This document shows positions 43,055 through 51,526 of a stretch of 64,000 bases of DNA, piece by piece (position 1 is the stretch's first letter; each line of letters opens with the position of its first letter). The DNA is from CBDCFV01 sp965261795 (GTDB lineage Bacteria; Chloroflexota; Dehalococcoidia; Lucifugimonadales; UBA3495), in the NCBI GenBank assembly GCA_965261795.1, contig OZ253476.1, positions 1,550,001 through 1,614,000 on the forward strand. Reading direction: 5' to 3'. The position numbers and the translations under genes are program-made. The notes below the pieces were generated by a model, which ran no database searches, had not been told where the DNA came from, and saw nothing but the letters and a program-made list of their open reading frames with translations.

Positions 43055-43702
43055 TTATGAGGTTACTTGGTAAGCCCATATACGATGGATAACCTCCGGC
43101 TCTCCCTTGGGGAGTGGCTGGAACGGTTCCGATAGTTCAGCCAGCTTCCACCTGCCCGCTTCTTCCAAGCCTGCTTGATATTCCTTGAACCCGCCTTCTT
43201 CATAAAGGTCCACGCGCAAACTGAAAACGACGATCCCGTCCGGCTTGGTGACCCGTGCCAGTTCATCGAAGGCGTGGGCCGGGGCGTGCCCGGTCGTAAA
43301 CACTCCCACGCTGATTACCGAGTCGAAAGAGTTGGTCTCGAACCCCAACTCTTCGCCAAGGGTCATCTGGTAGAAGTCCTTGTAGAGGTCTTTGCGGCGG
43401 GCTTCCTCCAGCATACCTAAGGACAGGTCCATGGCGTACAGGTCCCGGTAGCCCAACCGGGCCAAGCATTCGCCCACCAGTCCGGTACCAGCCCCCGCGT
43501 CGAGAATCTTAGCTTCAGTGGGAACGTGCTTGGCCAACAGGTCCACGGCCGTCCTGGGGGCGTTCCACTCGAACTCTTCGGCCAGGTCCTTGTCGTATTC
43601 GGAGGCCCATTGGTCATACCTCTCCTCCAACTCCCGGTTGCTGGTGGAGGAGTACACCCATTGGACGCGCCGATGGCTTTCTTCTTGCAACAGCGCTCTC
43701 AC
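43055..43702 (-). CDS. class I SAM-dependent methyltransferase
   Basis: A 215-residue methyltransferase. The SAM motif I is AKILDAGAGTGLVGE (about residues 64-78), motif II is YAMDLSLGMLEEA, and motif IV is NSFDSVISVGVFTTGHAP. The Glu/Asp-rich N-terminus (RYDQWASEYDKDLAEEFEW) is typical of small-molecule methyltransferases of the UbiE/Williams-Beuren type. The start is a GTG at 43702. It is the third methyltransferase in a row downstream of the glycine methyltransferase, but it lacks the specific features of the betaine-pathway enzymes, so its role there is only a possibility. Confidence 0.83.
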   Translation of the reverse strand: MRALLQEESHRRVQWVYSSTSNRELEERYDQWASEYDKDLAEEFEWNAPRTAVDLLAKHVPTEAKILDAGAGTGLVGECLARLGYRDLYAMDLSLGMLEEARRKDLYKDFYQMTLGEELGFETNSFDSVISVGVFTTGHAPAHAFDELARVTKPDGIVVFSLRVDLYEEGGFKEYQAGLEEAGRWKLAELSEPFQPLPKGEPEVIHRIWAYQVTS

Positions 43703-43740
43703 TTCAACCCTATCCGGAAAGGATGGAGTTTACAGGATAG

Positions 43741-44562
43741 TTATTTCCGGCAGACGAACAGGGCCCACCCGACCTCGTTCTTGTCGACTGCGGCCGCAGT
43801 TTCCATATAGGCCTTGGCAAGCCACTCATAATGCTCGGCGGCGTCTGAAGTGTCATTCTTCGGAGTGCGCTCGGAAAGGCAAAGGTAACTTTGCTTCAGG
43901 TGCCGGGACAGGTCCAGTGCCTCCAGCACCTCAAAGCCCTGGTCCTTCAGCGCTTGCTGGTAGGACTCCAAGGTGAATTCGGTGTCGAACAGCAGCCGGT
44001 CATATACGTAGGTTTGGGCTTCCGGACTGATGTCCCGCTTGGGCCTGACAAGGTCGTCGAATACCATGATGCCGCCGTCCGCCAACACCCGGTAGACTTC
44101 CTTCAGCACGGTACGCTTGTCGGGTACGTGGTAAATCACCGCTTGGCTCCACACATGGCTGAACACTCCATCCGGGAAGGGCAGGTCAGCGGCAGAGGCC
44201 TTTTCGAACGCCGATCGGTCCTGCAATTCCAGGCTCAGGCTGGCCCGTTTGGCTTGGGCGTTGGCAACCCGGACTCCGCTGAGGTCGATGCCGGTAACTT
44301 TCCCGCCCGTTTCCTTGGCCACCCATATGGCTATGGTCCCGTTGCCGCATCCCAAGTCAAGAACTTTGGATGTTTGGTCGATGCAGCCTTTTTCGACCAT
44401 CATTCTATTCAGTTTTTCACAGGCGCTAAGGAAGTCGGGGCCAGTGGTTTCATCGAAGAAACCCCAGTGGACGCTGCCGTCCTCGTCCCAGACAGACCTG
44501 TAGATAACGTCTTCCGCGTCGTAGTATGACTCGGTTTCTTGCTCAGTGAACTGGCTGGTCAT
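43741..44562 (-). CDS. sarcosine/dimethylglycine N-methyltransferase-like protein (copy 1)
   Basis: A 273-residue class I methyltransferase of the sarcosine/dimethylglycine methyltransferase type, which would carry out the last methylations from sarcosine to glycine betaine. It has the SYYDAEDVIYRSVWDEDGS opening that corresponds to the YY.S.DA..FY..IWGGEDIH segment of characterised enzymes. The SAM motif is KVLDLGCGNGTIAIW (66-80), DLPFPDGVFSHVWSQAVIYH follows, and the C-terminal end is VGWALFVCRK. The ATG at 44562 follows GAGGGAGCCAAAA. It lies directly downstream of the glycine/sarcosine methyltransferase gene and resembles 53848-54681. Substrate order is inferred from family resemblance. 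Confidence 0.78.
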   Translation of the reverse strand: MTSQFTEQETESYYDAEDVIYRSVWDEDGSVHWGFFDETTGPDFLSACEKLNRMMVEKGCIDQTSKVLDLGCGNGTIAIWVAKETGGKVTGIDLSGVRVANAQAKRASLSLELQDRSAFEKASAADLPFPDGVFSHVWSQAVIYHVPDKRTVLKEVYRVLADGGIMVFDDLVRPKRDISPEAQTYVYDRLLFDTEFTLESYQQALKDQGFEVLEALDLSRHLKQSYLCLSERTPKNDTSDAAEHYEWLAKAYMETAAAVDKNEVGWALFVCRK

Positions 44563-44853
44563 TTTTGGCTCCCTCAAAGTATTCCAAAAAAACGATTCTT
44601 TTCGGCGATTAAACTAAAGCCAATGTGAGAGGTACCTTCCAAGAACGAGGTTTCGCGACGTTGCAGTTGCGTCCTTCAATCAAGGAAGGTACTGGTAATC
44701 AAGGGAGATACTCGGTCAGTGTGACAAAGCCGCTTCTAAGTGCTCCAGAAATGTAGATTCCACCCTGGATCTGGTTTAGATTCGAAGCGACTCTGGCGCA
44801 CGGTAGGAAGTTCCATATCCATTGATCTGCGGCTGTACTACTAGAGGCGGAGC

Positions 44854-45624
44854 TTACTTCTTTGCCACTTGTATGACGAAGTCCGGCCCATAAAAATCGT
44901 ACTCCGCTTGAAAGTCGCCGTACAGGTCCACTTGGTTGAAGCCGACGCTCTCCAGCAAGTCGGTAACATAACCCTGCCTGATGGGGCATAGGGTGAGGAA
45001 ATGGACTTCACCGTCGGCGTACTCGTAACGCAGCTTAACGGCCTCGTCGCTCAATTCTTCAGGCCTGACGTTGACCGTCTCTCCCAAGTAATACGACTGG
45101 TGCTTGCTGTGGAAGCCGTTGTCCAGAATGGCATCGTAATTCCGCTGGTCGATAATGGCGATGCCGTCGTCGTTCAGAAGTTGGTATATCTCGTTCAAGG
45201 CCTTGATCCGGTCGGTCTCCTCGAACAGATGGGTGAAAGCGTTACCCAAGCAGATTATGGCGTCGAACTTCTCTCCCGGGAATGACTTCGTAAGGGTGGT
45301 CCACTCCGCCTCCACCAATCGAACGTTCTTCAGGCCAAACCGCGCGGCGTTTTCTTTGGCTTTGGCCAGCATGTTGGGGGCGCCGTCCGCGCCGGTTACG
45401 TCAAACCCGTCAGCGTTCAGGGTAACCGTGTGAAACCCTGTGCCGCAGGCAATGTCCAATACTTTCTCGGCTCCGTGTTCCCTCAGAATCTCTTGAAAGA
45501 AATTGTTTTCCGTCTCAGCTCTCCGCTGCCAGTTAATCAATTCGTCCCACCGGCCCGCGAATTCTGGTGAGTACTGTTCCTTATAGAGGTTCTTTGGCAC
45601 CATGGTGCTGCTGCGTTGGTACAT
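44854..45624 (-). CDS. glycine/sarcosine N-methyltransferase
   Basis: A 256-residue enzyme that methylates glycine to sarcosine and dimethylglycine with SAM, the first steps of betaine synthesis. It matches known halophile and cyanobacterial enzymes along its length: AGRWDELINWQRRAETE, VLDIACGTGFHTVTLNADGF (motif I at 55-65), FDAIICLGNAFTHLFEETDR, IAIIDQRNYDAILDNGF, and YGDFQAEYDFYGPDFVIQVA at the end. I use the ATG at 45624 with AGGAG upstream. A 276-base gap separates it from the sarcosine/dimethylglycine-type methyltransferase. The upstream 1000 bases carry no gene. Confidence 0.88.
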   Translation of the reverse strand: MYQRSSTMVPKNLYKEQYSPEFAGRWDELINWQRRAETENNFFQEILREHGAEKVLDIACGTGFHTVTLNADGFDVTGADGAPNMLAKAKENAARFGLKNVRLVEAEWTTLTKSFPGEKFDAIICLGNAFTHLFEETDRIKALNEIYQLLNDDGIAIIDQRNYDAILDNGFHSKHQSYYLGETVNVRPEELSDEAVKLRYEYADGEVHFLTLCPIRQGYVTDLLESVGFNQVDLYGDFQAEYDFYGPDFVIQVAKK

Positions 45625-46550
45625 GTGGTAACTCCTGGTGTTTGATTGAACTCGAGACTTGGACACCGGTTGATCCGCCTTACCTTTGGCCGGTCCCATT
45701 TGTGCCGGGGAACGTCCACACAGGCGGTTGCATCCCGGGTCTAAACTCGGTCACCCACACCTCACCTGGATCGATCGCGCTTGCAGCGGCGAAAATTGAA
45801 GCGGGCGCGTTGCCCGCTGCATAAGTTTCTTAAGGGGCGCGTGTCTATTTACAGGCACGCATGTATCAGGGAATGGGCTTGGTTGGGGTTGCAGTTCCAT
45901 TCCGTGCGACGCTTTTGAGGACAGGCAACAGTAGTTAAGACTGTCCAGTCAGCGTTTAAGGAATTCAGGGAAGGGGATGGAACTGAGGGGTCAACCTAGC
46001 GGCGACCCGCCAAGATCTATGCGGTTGTACTCAGGCCAGCTAAGGGTTGCAGGGGAAGTAATAGTTCAGCCGCCGCAGGAACAGAGGTCGCGGCGGGGTA
46101 ATGGAGGTTCGATCCTCGTCATTCACTAAGAACCCTCCGGGTGAGGGAGGACCATTTTTAGGATGATTCGTACTGCTTTCCATCATACGTTTTCCCAACC
46201 TTCCGGCTCAAACGAGTCCGATTTGGGCTTATTTGAGCATACGGTAAGTTAACGGGAAGGATTGATATTGTCAAGCTGGAAGAAACGCGATGAGAATATC
46301 AGCCCGGTTGAAAGCGGCTTTGGATGGGTTCGCAATGCACTATAGTAGGTTCTGTATACACACACCATACCGGTTTTCTTAGCAAACCTGGGTGTCCTAT
46401 GCGGATACCGATTCCACTTCAGGGTGGACGTACAGGTGACGGTATGCACCTGATATGGCATATGGTGATTCGCCGAGGATTCCTGAAGTTAAGGCGCGGC
46501 GGCCGCGGGCGGGTGGTCAATCCGGCCGGGTTGGGCGTTGGCTCGGGCGA

Positions 46551-46578
46551 TTGACACCTCGTCACTATATGCTATTAT
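46551..46578 (+). promoter_or_regulatory. sigma-70-type promoter of the zinc-uptake operon
   Basis: A consensus -35 TTGACA (46551-46556), a 16-base spacer and a -10 TATTAT (46573-46578), 46 bases upstream of the Fur-family gene start. It is the best promoter match seen in the window, and the inverted repeat at 46579-46600 starts directly at its -10 edge. Confidence 0.75.
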
Positions 46579-46600
46579 TTGCAACGGCGAACAGTTGCAA
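46579..46600 (+). promoter_or_regulatory. inverted-repeat operator, probable Zur/Fur-family site
   Basis: Perfect arms TTGCAAC (46579-46585) and GTTGCAA (46594-46600) with an 8-base centre, extended by TTATT/AATAA-like flanks. It covers the likely transcription start, so a bound repressor would block the promoter. The adjacent gene encodes a Fur-family regulator, so autoregulation by metal is likely. The sequence does not match the classical Zur box letter by letter. Confidence 0.55.
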
Positions 46601-46624
46601 TAACCTGCTGTCAGGGGTCAGGGA

Positions 46625-47059
46625 ATGTCCGGCCACCAAACAGCCGTCGAACAACTGCGTGAGCAAGGCTACCGGATGACGCCGCAGCGTCTTTCAGTGC
46701 TGGATATAGTTGCCAGTCGGCCCGGTCACATAGGCGCCGACGAAGTGTGGACCTTGGCAAAGGTCCAGCACCCCTACGTTGACTTGGCCACCGTGTACCG
46801 CACTTTGCAATTCTTGAAGCGGGTCGGCGTTGTGACCGAAGTAGTCATCGGCAACAAGCTGCACTTTGAGTTGATCGACCATCATAACCCGCATCACCAC
46901 TTGGTCTGCTCCGGATGCGATGACGTATACACGCTCAGCCCGGACTACCTGGGGGAATTCAGCCAGCGGCTTTCGCTTGAATTCGGGTTTTCCCCAGATT
47001 TGGATAATCTTACGATCAGAGGAAAATGCTCAAAATGCACACCAGGCGCATCAGGATAA
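46625..47059 (+). CDS. Fur-family metal-responsive repressor, probably zinc (Zur)
   Basis: A 144-residue Fur-family protein. The winged helix is at about 1-80 (GYRMTPQRLSVLDIVASRPG, DLATVYRTLQFLKRVGVV). The dimer domain carries the histidine cluster DHHNPHHHLVCSGCDD and two CxxC pairs (Cys95/98 and Cys135/138) for the structural zinc. It heads an operon whose next three genes are a TroA/ZnuA-type zinc importer, so zinc sensing (Zur) is more likely than iron or peroxide sensing. The promoter and inverted-repeat operator just upstream suggest autoregulation. Confidence 0.85.
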   Translation: MSGHQTAVEQLREQGYRMTPQRLSVLDIVASRPGHIGADEVWTLAKVQHPYVDLATVYRTLQFLKRVGVVTEVVIGNKLHFELIDHHNPHHHLVCSGCDDVYTLSPDYLGEFSQRLSLEFGFSPDLDNLTIRGKCSKCTPGASG

Positions 47060-47110
47060 CTCAAAGCTGGGCGCCGGCTTCGCCATGCGAAAGGAGAGAA
47101 CGGCCTTAAG

Positions 47111-48133
47111 TTGCGTCTGGCGCTGATAACCTTGGCGGCGGTCGCGGCCATAACGGCTGCGCTGGCCTGCGCAAGCTCAAACGAAGGAGATCCCGGCCTT
47201 GCCGAGTCAAAGGAATCGACCAACGCTCTTAACGTGGTGTCTACCGTTTCGCCCATTACCAGTATTGTTGAAAACATCGGCGGTGCTCGTATCGACTTGC
47301 AGGGCGTAGTGCCCGAAGGGGTCAACTCGCACACTTTTGAGCCTGCCCCTTCGGTGGCGGCTACCCTGTCCAACGCCGACCTGATTTTCTTGAACGGCCT
47401 TTTTTTGGAAGAACCGACGTTGGAGTTGGCGAGGGCCAACCTGAAGCCGAACGCGACAATCGTGAAATTGGGCGACCAAACTATTACCAGTGACGAGTGG
47501 CGGTTCGATTTTTCATTCCCCGAGGAGGGAGGTCACCCCAATCCTCACTTGTGGCCCGATCCTATTCTAGCCCTTCGCTACGCAGAAATCGTCAGCCAGA
47601 ATTTGTCGGCCCGGGACCCTGCCAACGCCGGTTACTACGCAGCCAACTACACCGCCTTCGAGAAGCGCATCCGGCAGTTGGACGAGACCATAAAGTCCAT
47701 GGTGGCCGGAGTCCCGGTTGAAAATCGTAAACTGCTGACGTACCACGACTCGTGGGCTTACTTCGCCGACCGGTACGGCTTCACCGTCATCGGGGCGGCT
47801 CAACCGGCGGATTTTTCCGAGCCGTCGGCGCGCGAGGTGATTGCCCTGATCAAGCAAATAAGTGCGGAAGGGGTCCCGGCCGTTTTCGGATCGGAAGTGT
47901 TCCCCAGTGACGTGATGAAGACTATTGCCGCAGAGGCTGGCGTAGAGTACATCGACGAGCTTAGCGACGATGATCTTCCCGGCGTTCCCGGAGACCCGTT
48001 GCACAGTTACTTGGGCCTGGAGGTGAAAAACCTGAGAATCATCATCCCGGCTCTTGGAGGCGATGCTTCCGCACTGGATGGGTTCGATTCCAGCCTGGTG
48101 TTCGACGGCGAATCGGGCGCCGTCTATCCATGA
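47111..48133 (+). CDS. znuA: zinc ABC transporter substrate-binding lipoprotein (ZnuA/TroA family)
   Basis: A 340-residue cluster A-1 metal receptor. The signal peptide MRLALITLAAVAAITAALAC ends in a lipobox Cys20. Metal ligands are His74 (VNSHTFEP), His146 (NPHLWPDP), His212 (LTYHDSWAYFADRYGF) and an acidic residue in VFGSEVFPSDVMK. There is no long His-rich loop like that of many ZnuA proteins. The start is a TTG at 47111, 14 bases from AAGGAGAG; no better start is in frame. Zinc is preferred because of the Fur-family gene and His-rich partners, but manganese cannot be excluded. Confidence 0.88.
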   Translation: MRLALITLAAVAAITAALACASSNEGDPGLAESKESTNALNVVSTVSPITSIVENIGGARIDLQGVVPEGVNSHTFEPAPSVAATLSNADLIFLNGLFLEEPTLELARANLKPNATIVKLGDQTITSDEWRFDFSFPEEGGHPNPHLWPDPILALRYAEIVSQNLSARDPANAGYYAANYTAFEKRIRQLDETIKSMVAGVPVENRKLLTYHDSWAYFADRYGFTVIGAAQPADFSEPSAREVIALIKQISAEGVPAVFGSEVFPSDVMKTIAAEAGVEYIDELSDDDLPGVPGDPLHSYLGLEVKNLRIIIPALGGDASALDGFDSSLVFDGESGAVYP

Positions 48134-48196
48134 CGGCCCGATACTTACTGATACTCTAAAGAGGCCGGCGGAGTTCACCGCCGCCCAATAGTTGAA

Positions 48197-49147
48197 ATGC
48201 TGCATCCGCCAGAATTAGCGCACCTTCACCGGCCCGATCCCGACGCTGGCCCTGTGGTTGAATTTCGACGGGTAACCGCCGGTTACGCCGGCTCGCCCGT
48301 CGTCCGGGACATTGACCTCAAGGTGATGCCCGGCGATTTCGTCGCCCTTCTGGGACCCAGCGGGTCGGGCAAGACCACGCTGCTCCGCACAATACTGGGC
48401 GCCGTTGACATAATGGCCGGCGAAGTGCGCTTGCACGACAAACCGGCCAAAGGACGCCGCAACCGGGCTGGCTACGTGCCCCAACTGGAAACCATCGACT
48501 GGAACTTCCCGGTCACCGTTGAGGAAGCGGTGATGATGGGGCGCACCATGTCGAACGCCCTGTTCCCTTGGTTCCGTAAGCAGGAACGGGAATTGGCCTT
48601 CGATATGATGGAGCGGTTGGGGATCGGGGGCTTGGCCAAGCGGCACATCCGCGAGTTGTCGGGGGGGCAACAGCAAAGGGTCTTCCTGGCGCGGGCCCTG
48701 GTCAGCAACCCGGAGTTGCTCCTGTTGGATGAGCCTACGTCCGGGGTTGACGTAAAGACGCGGGACGACGTGATGCACCTGCTTCACGACCTCAACCACG
48801 CCGGTGTCACCATCATACTGACCACCCATGAGATAAACGCGGTGGCGGTGCATCTGCCGCGCATCGTCTGCTTGAACGGGTCTATCGTCGCAGACGGCCC
48901 GCCTCACCAAGTGATCGTGCCTCACATTCTCTTTGAGGTGTATGGGGCGGAAATGCCGGTTATCCAATATCAAGGGATGACTCTGGTGGCGGAGAGCGCC
49001 CACTTCTGGTTCGGAGGCAAAGAGCCGGTTGCCACGGTGCAGGACGATAGCCACCGCGGCCCTGTGGTCCCGCACAACCATCCCGCGCCTGACCGGTCCC
49101 TGGCTCACCACCACCACGCCAGCCCGGCTGCGGCGGGAGATTGTTAG
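48197..49147 (+). CDS. znuC: zinc ABC transporter ATP-binding protein with His-rich tail
   Basis: A 316-residue ATPase of the metal (ZnuC/MntB) type. Walker A is GPSGSGKT (53-60), the signature is ELSGGQQQRVFLARAL, Walker B is LLLLDEP, and the H-loop is TTHEINAVA. The C-terminal 33 residues contain seven histidines (for example AHHHHAS and PHNHPAP) and extend beyond the usual 250-260-residue family length, so they may bind the cytoplasmic metal. The ATG at 48197 has a weak ribosome site. Its end overlaps the permease gene by seven bases. Confidence 0.9.
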   Translation: MLHPPELAHLHRPDPDAGPVVEFRRVTAGYAGSPVVRDIDLKVMPGDFVALLGPSGSGKTTLLRTILGAVDIMAGEVRLHDKPAKGRRNRAGYVPQLETIDWNFPVTVEEAVMMGRTMSNALFPWFRKQERELAFDMMERLGIGGLAKRHIRELSGGQQQRVFLARALVSNPELLLLDEPTSGVDVKTRDDVMHLLHDLNHAGVTIILTTHEINAVAVHLPRIVCLNGSIVADGPPHQVIVPHILFEVYGAEMPVIQYQGMTLVAESAHFWFGGKEPVATVQDDSHRGPVVPHNHPAPDRSLAHHHHASPAAAGDC

Positions 49148-50013
49148 CCTTGCTGGAGCCTTTCGAATACGGTTTCTTTGTGCGGGCCATCATAGCCGCC
49201 GGACTGGTTGGCGGGTTATGCGGCTTGATGGGTATTTACATAGTGCTCCGGGGTATGGCCTATATCGGCCACGGCCTTTCCCATGCCATCTTCGGAGGTG
49301 CAGTGGTCAGTTGGGTGATGTCCGTCAATTTTTTCATAGGGGCCACTGCGTGGGGCTTCCTTTCGGCGCTGCTTGTCACGTGGACCACCCGCAAAAACCC
49401 TATAGGGTCCGATGCCGCCATCGGTATCATAACCACTGCAAGCTTTGCCGTAGGTATTGCTATCATCAGCATGAATCACGGGTTCAGGGTCAACTTGGAG
49501 TCATATTTGTGGGGCAACGTGCTGGGTGTTCAAGCGGCGGAACTAATCGCGATAATCGTTGTGACCTGCATCGTTGGCGCGGTTTTTTTTGTCGCCTACA
49601 AACTTTTCCTGTTTGCCACCTTTGATACCGAAGTTGCCCAATTCTATGGTGTGCCCACGGGATGGGTTGACACACTGTTCTCGCTGCTGTTGGCAAGCAC
49701 CATCGTTGTTTCCATGCAAGTGTTGGGCGTAATGATGATCGCCGCCGCCGTCGTCATCCCTCCCGTTATAGCTCGGTTGCTTACCAACAGCTTCGGTAAA
49801 ATGACTGTCCTGTCCACTGGCATCGGCGCCATCTGCGGAACGGTCGGCATATATTTGAGCTACCTCGCCGACGCATCGTCGGGGGCCAGTGTGGTGTTGC
49901 TGTCGGCGGCGGTGTTTGTGGTAGTTTTAACATGGACCAAAGTACGGGGCCGTTTTGTCCGCAGCAGTGGCCTGTCCAGGTTGCCGCAGAATTCCGGCAG
50001 CGCATTTGACTAA
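49141..50013 (+). CDS. znuB: zinc ABC transporter permease (ZnuB family)
   Basis: A 290-residue integral membrane subunit of the ABC-3 family with eight or so predicted helices. It begins with GFFVRAIIAAGLVGGLCGLM and contains GLSHAIFGGAVVSWVM, VLGVMMIAAAVVIPPVIARL and GIYLSYLADASSGASVVLL, all typical of zinc and manganese permeases. The start is TTG: the codon at 49141 lies very close to GGGAGA, and a second TTG at 49150 has better spacing (product three residues shorter). It is translationally coupled to the ATPase gene. Confidence 0.9.
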   Translation: MLALLEPFEYGFFVRAIIAAGLVGGLCGLMGIYIVLRGMAYIGHGLSHAIFGGAVVSWVMSVNFFIGATAWGFLSALLVTWTTRKNPIGSDAAIGIITTASFAVGIAIISMNHGFRVNLESYLWGNVLGVQAAELIAIIVVTCIVGAVFFVAYKLFLFATFDTEVAQFYGVPTGWVDTLFSLLLASTIVVSMQVLGVMMIAAAVVIPPVIARLLTNSFGKMTVLSTGIGAICGTVGIYLSYLADASSGASVVLLSAAVFVVVLTWTKVRGRFVRSSGLSRLPQNSGSAFD

Positions 50014-50043
50014 CGTCATATAACACGGCCATCGGAGGTACGC

Positions 50044-51504
50044 ATGGCACACGCACACCATCACCACCAGATGCCCGCAGTGGTGGAGGGACGCACCGGG
50101 GTGCGGCGAGGCGCCGCATTCATCATCGGCGGCCTGACCAGCGGCCACGGAGTGTTCCACTGGATCGCCCAGAGCTTCATCGTTGTACTCCCGGAAGTGC
50201 GTGACTTGCTCCTGGGCGGCAGCGTCATCGCCGCTACAAGCATCCAGAGCACCCGGGAAATTGCCTCCGGCGTAGTGTCCCTGCCCGGAGGGGTGATAAC
50301 GGACACTTTGCGGCGTTACTGGGGCTGGGTGATGGCCGTGTGTATGGGGCTGTTCGGGGTCGGTTGGCTGCTGATGGCTGCCGCAGGCTGGCAAGTACCG
50401 GGCAGCGCTTGGCTGGCTGCCAACCAAGCCTCCCAAGCTGCCGGAGAGCAGAGCGCCTTGAACCCTTTGGGTTATGCGCTGTTGCTGGCCGGCATGGCGA
50501 TCGTCGCCATCGCGGCGGCGTTTTGGCACTTGCCAGCAATGGCGGCCTTGTCGTCGCACTTCTCCCATCGTCGGGCCTCGGTGCTTTCGTTTCATGGCGT
50601 TGGCGGCAACATTGGGGACGTTCTCGGCCCGGTGCTGACAGGGCTTCTGCTGATTAGCCTGACTTGGCAAGCGGTGATTACCATTTACGCCGCCGTCCCC
50701 ATATTCCTGACTTTTCTTGTTTTCTGGGCTTTTCGAGACATCGGCCAAAGGGCGCAAGCCGCTGCTGAAGCACAGCCGGTTTCCACCATGCGCGGGCAGA
50801 TTGAAGAAACCAAACTGTTGATACGCAACGGCCGGATGTGGGGCATTACGATAGTCGCCGGATTGCGCGGCATGGCCTACATCGGGTTTATCACCATATT
50901 GCCCTTGTACTTGGTGGACGAACTGGGACTGACCGCCAACACGGAGCACGGAAATTTCTCAAACCTGTTCATCCGCGGTTCGTTAATCGGTCTTCTTGTT
51001 CTGGTGGGAATCTTCACCAGCCCGGTTATGGGCTATATCTCGGACCGGATAGGCCGAAAGCTGGTGCTTGTGCCGGGTATGGCCTTCCTGGCGGTGATAA
51101 CTTTTTTGATGGCTCCTTATGGCGATAGCCTGCCGGTAATGACTGTGCTGTTGGCCGCTTTGGGAATTTTCCTGTTCAGCGACCAACCCATCTTGACCGC
51201 TGCGGCGATGGACATAGTACGCGAAGGGACGGCAGCAACGACGCTGGGCTTGGTTTCCACCTCCCGGTTTGTTTTCAGCGCCGCGTCGCCCATCATCGCC
51301 GGCTGGCTGTACGGCTTCAATACCGATAACCTGTTCTACTACACGGCGGTGTTGTACGTGGCCGGCGCGGTGATCCTGATGTTCCTTCGGATGCCGCGAC
51401 CTACGCCCGCAGCCGACCTGCATGAAGACCACCACGATGGCGATCATGACGGGCACACTGGCGGACATGATCGCGCTCATGGGCACGAAGGCCGTCACCA
51501 CTAA
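50044..51504 (+). CDS. MFS transporter with histidine-rich N- and C-termini
   Basis: A 486-residue major facilitator superfamily protein with 12 predicted helices and a central cytoplasmic loop (about 235-265). Its start, MAHAHHHHQMP, has five histidines in the first eight residues, and the final 29 residues (from DLHEDHHDGDHDGHTGGHD) have ten. MFS members with this composition at both ends are not a standard zinc-transport family. It is the fifth gene of the Fur-regulated operon, 31 bases after znuB with GGAGG before its ATG. A role in metal export, import or a zinc-linked metabolite is likely but unproven. Confidence 0.85.
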   Translation: MAHAHHHHQMPAVVEGRTGVRRGAAFIIGGLTSGHGVFHWIAQSFIVVLPEVRDLLLGGSVIAATSIQSTREIASGVVSLPGGVITDTLRRYWGWVMAVCMGLFGVGWLLMAAAGWQVPGSAWLAANQASQAAGEQSALNPLGYALLLAGMAIVAIAAAFWHLPAMAALSSHFSHRRASVLSFHGVGGNIGDVLGPVLTGLLLISLTWQAVITIYAAVPIFLTFLVFWAFRDIGQRAQAAAEAQPVSTMRGQIEETKLLIRNGRMWGITIVAGLRGMAYIGFITILPLYLVDELGLTANTEHGNFSNLFIRGSLIGLLVLVGIFTSPVMGYISDRIGRKLVLVPGMAFLAVITFLMAPYGDSLPVMTVLLAALGIFLFSDQPILTAAAMDIVREGTAATTLGLVSTSRFVFSAASPIIAGWLYGFNTDNLFYYTAVLYVAGAVILMFLRMPRPTPAADLHEDHHDGDHDGHTGGHDRAHGHEGRHH

Positions 51505-51526
51505 CCATCAGCCTCTCTCTCGCACC

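Larger units (their letters stand above)
45625..46624. other. 1000-base gene-free region between divergent betaine and zinc genes
   Basis: No convincing gene. A 7-bp stem with a 5-base loop lies at 45800-45818, an 8-bp stem with one wobble pair at about 45838-45860, and a CCGCCGC/GCGGCGG pair at about 46070-46096. CCTCC/GGAGG arms followed by a short T-run lie at about 46133-46158. The density of paired segments suggests a structured RNA, but I match it to no known class. The right end holds the promoter and operator of the zinc operon. Confidence 0.5.

Noticed and set aside
46090..46130. tRNA- or tmRNA-like T arm (GGTTCGATCC)
   Set aside because: The T stem does not pair over five base pairs with a 7-base loop, and no acceptor, D or anticodon arm can be built around it.
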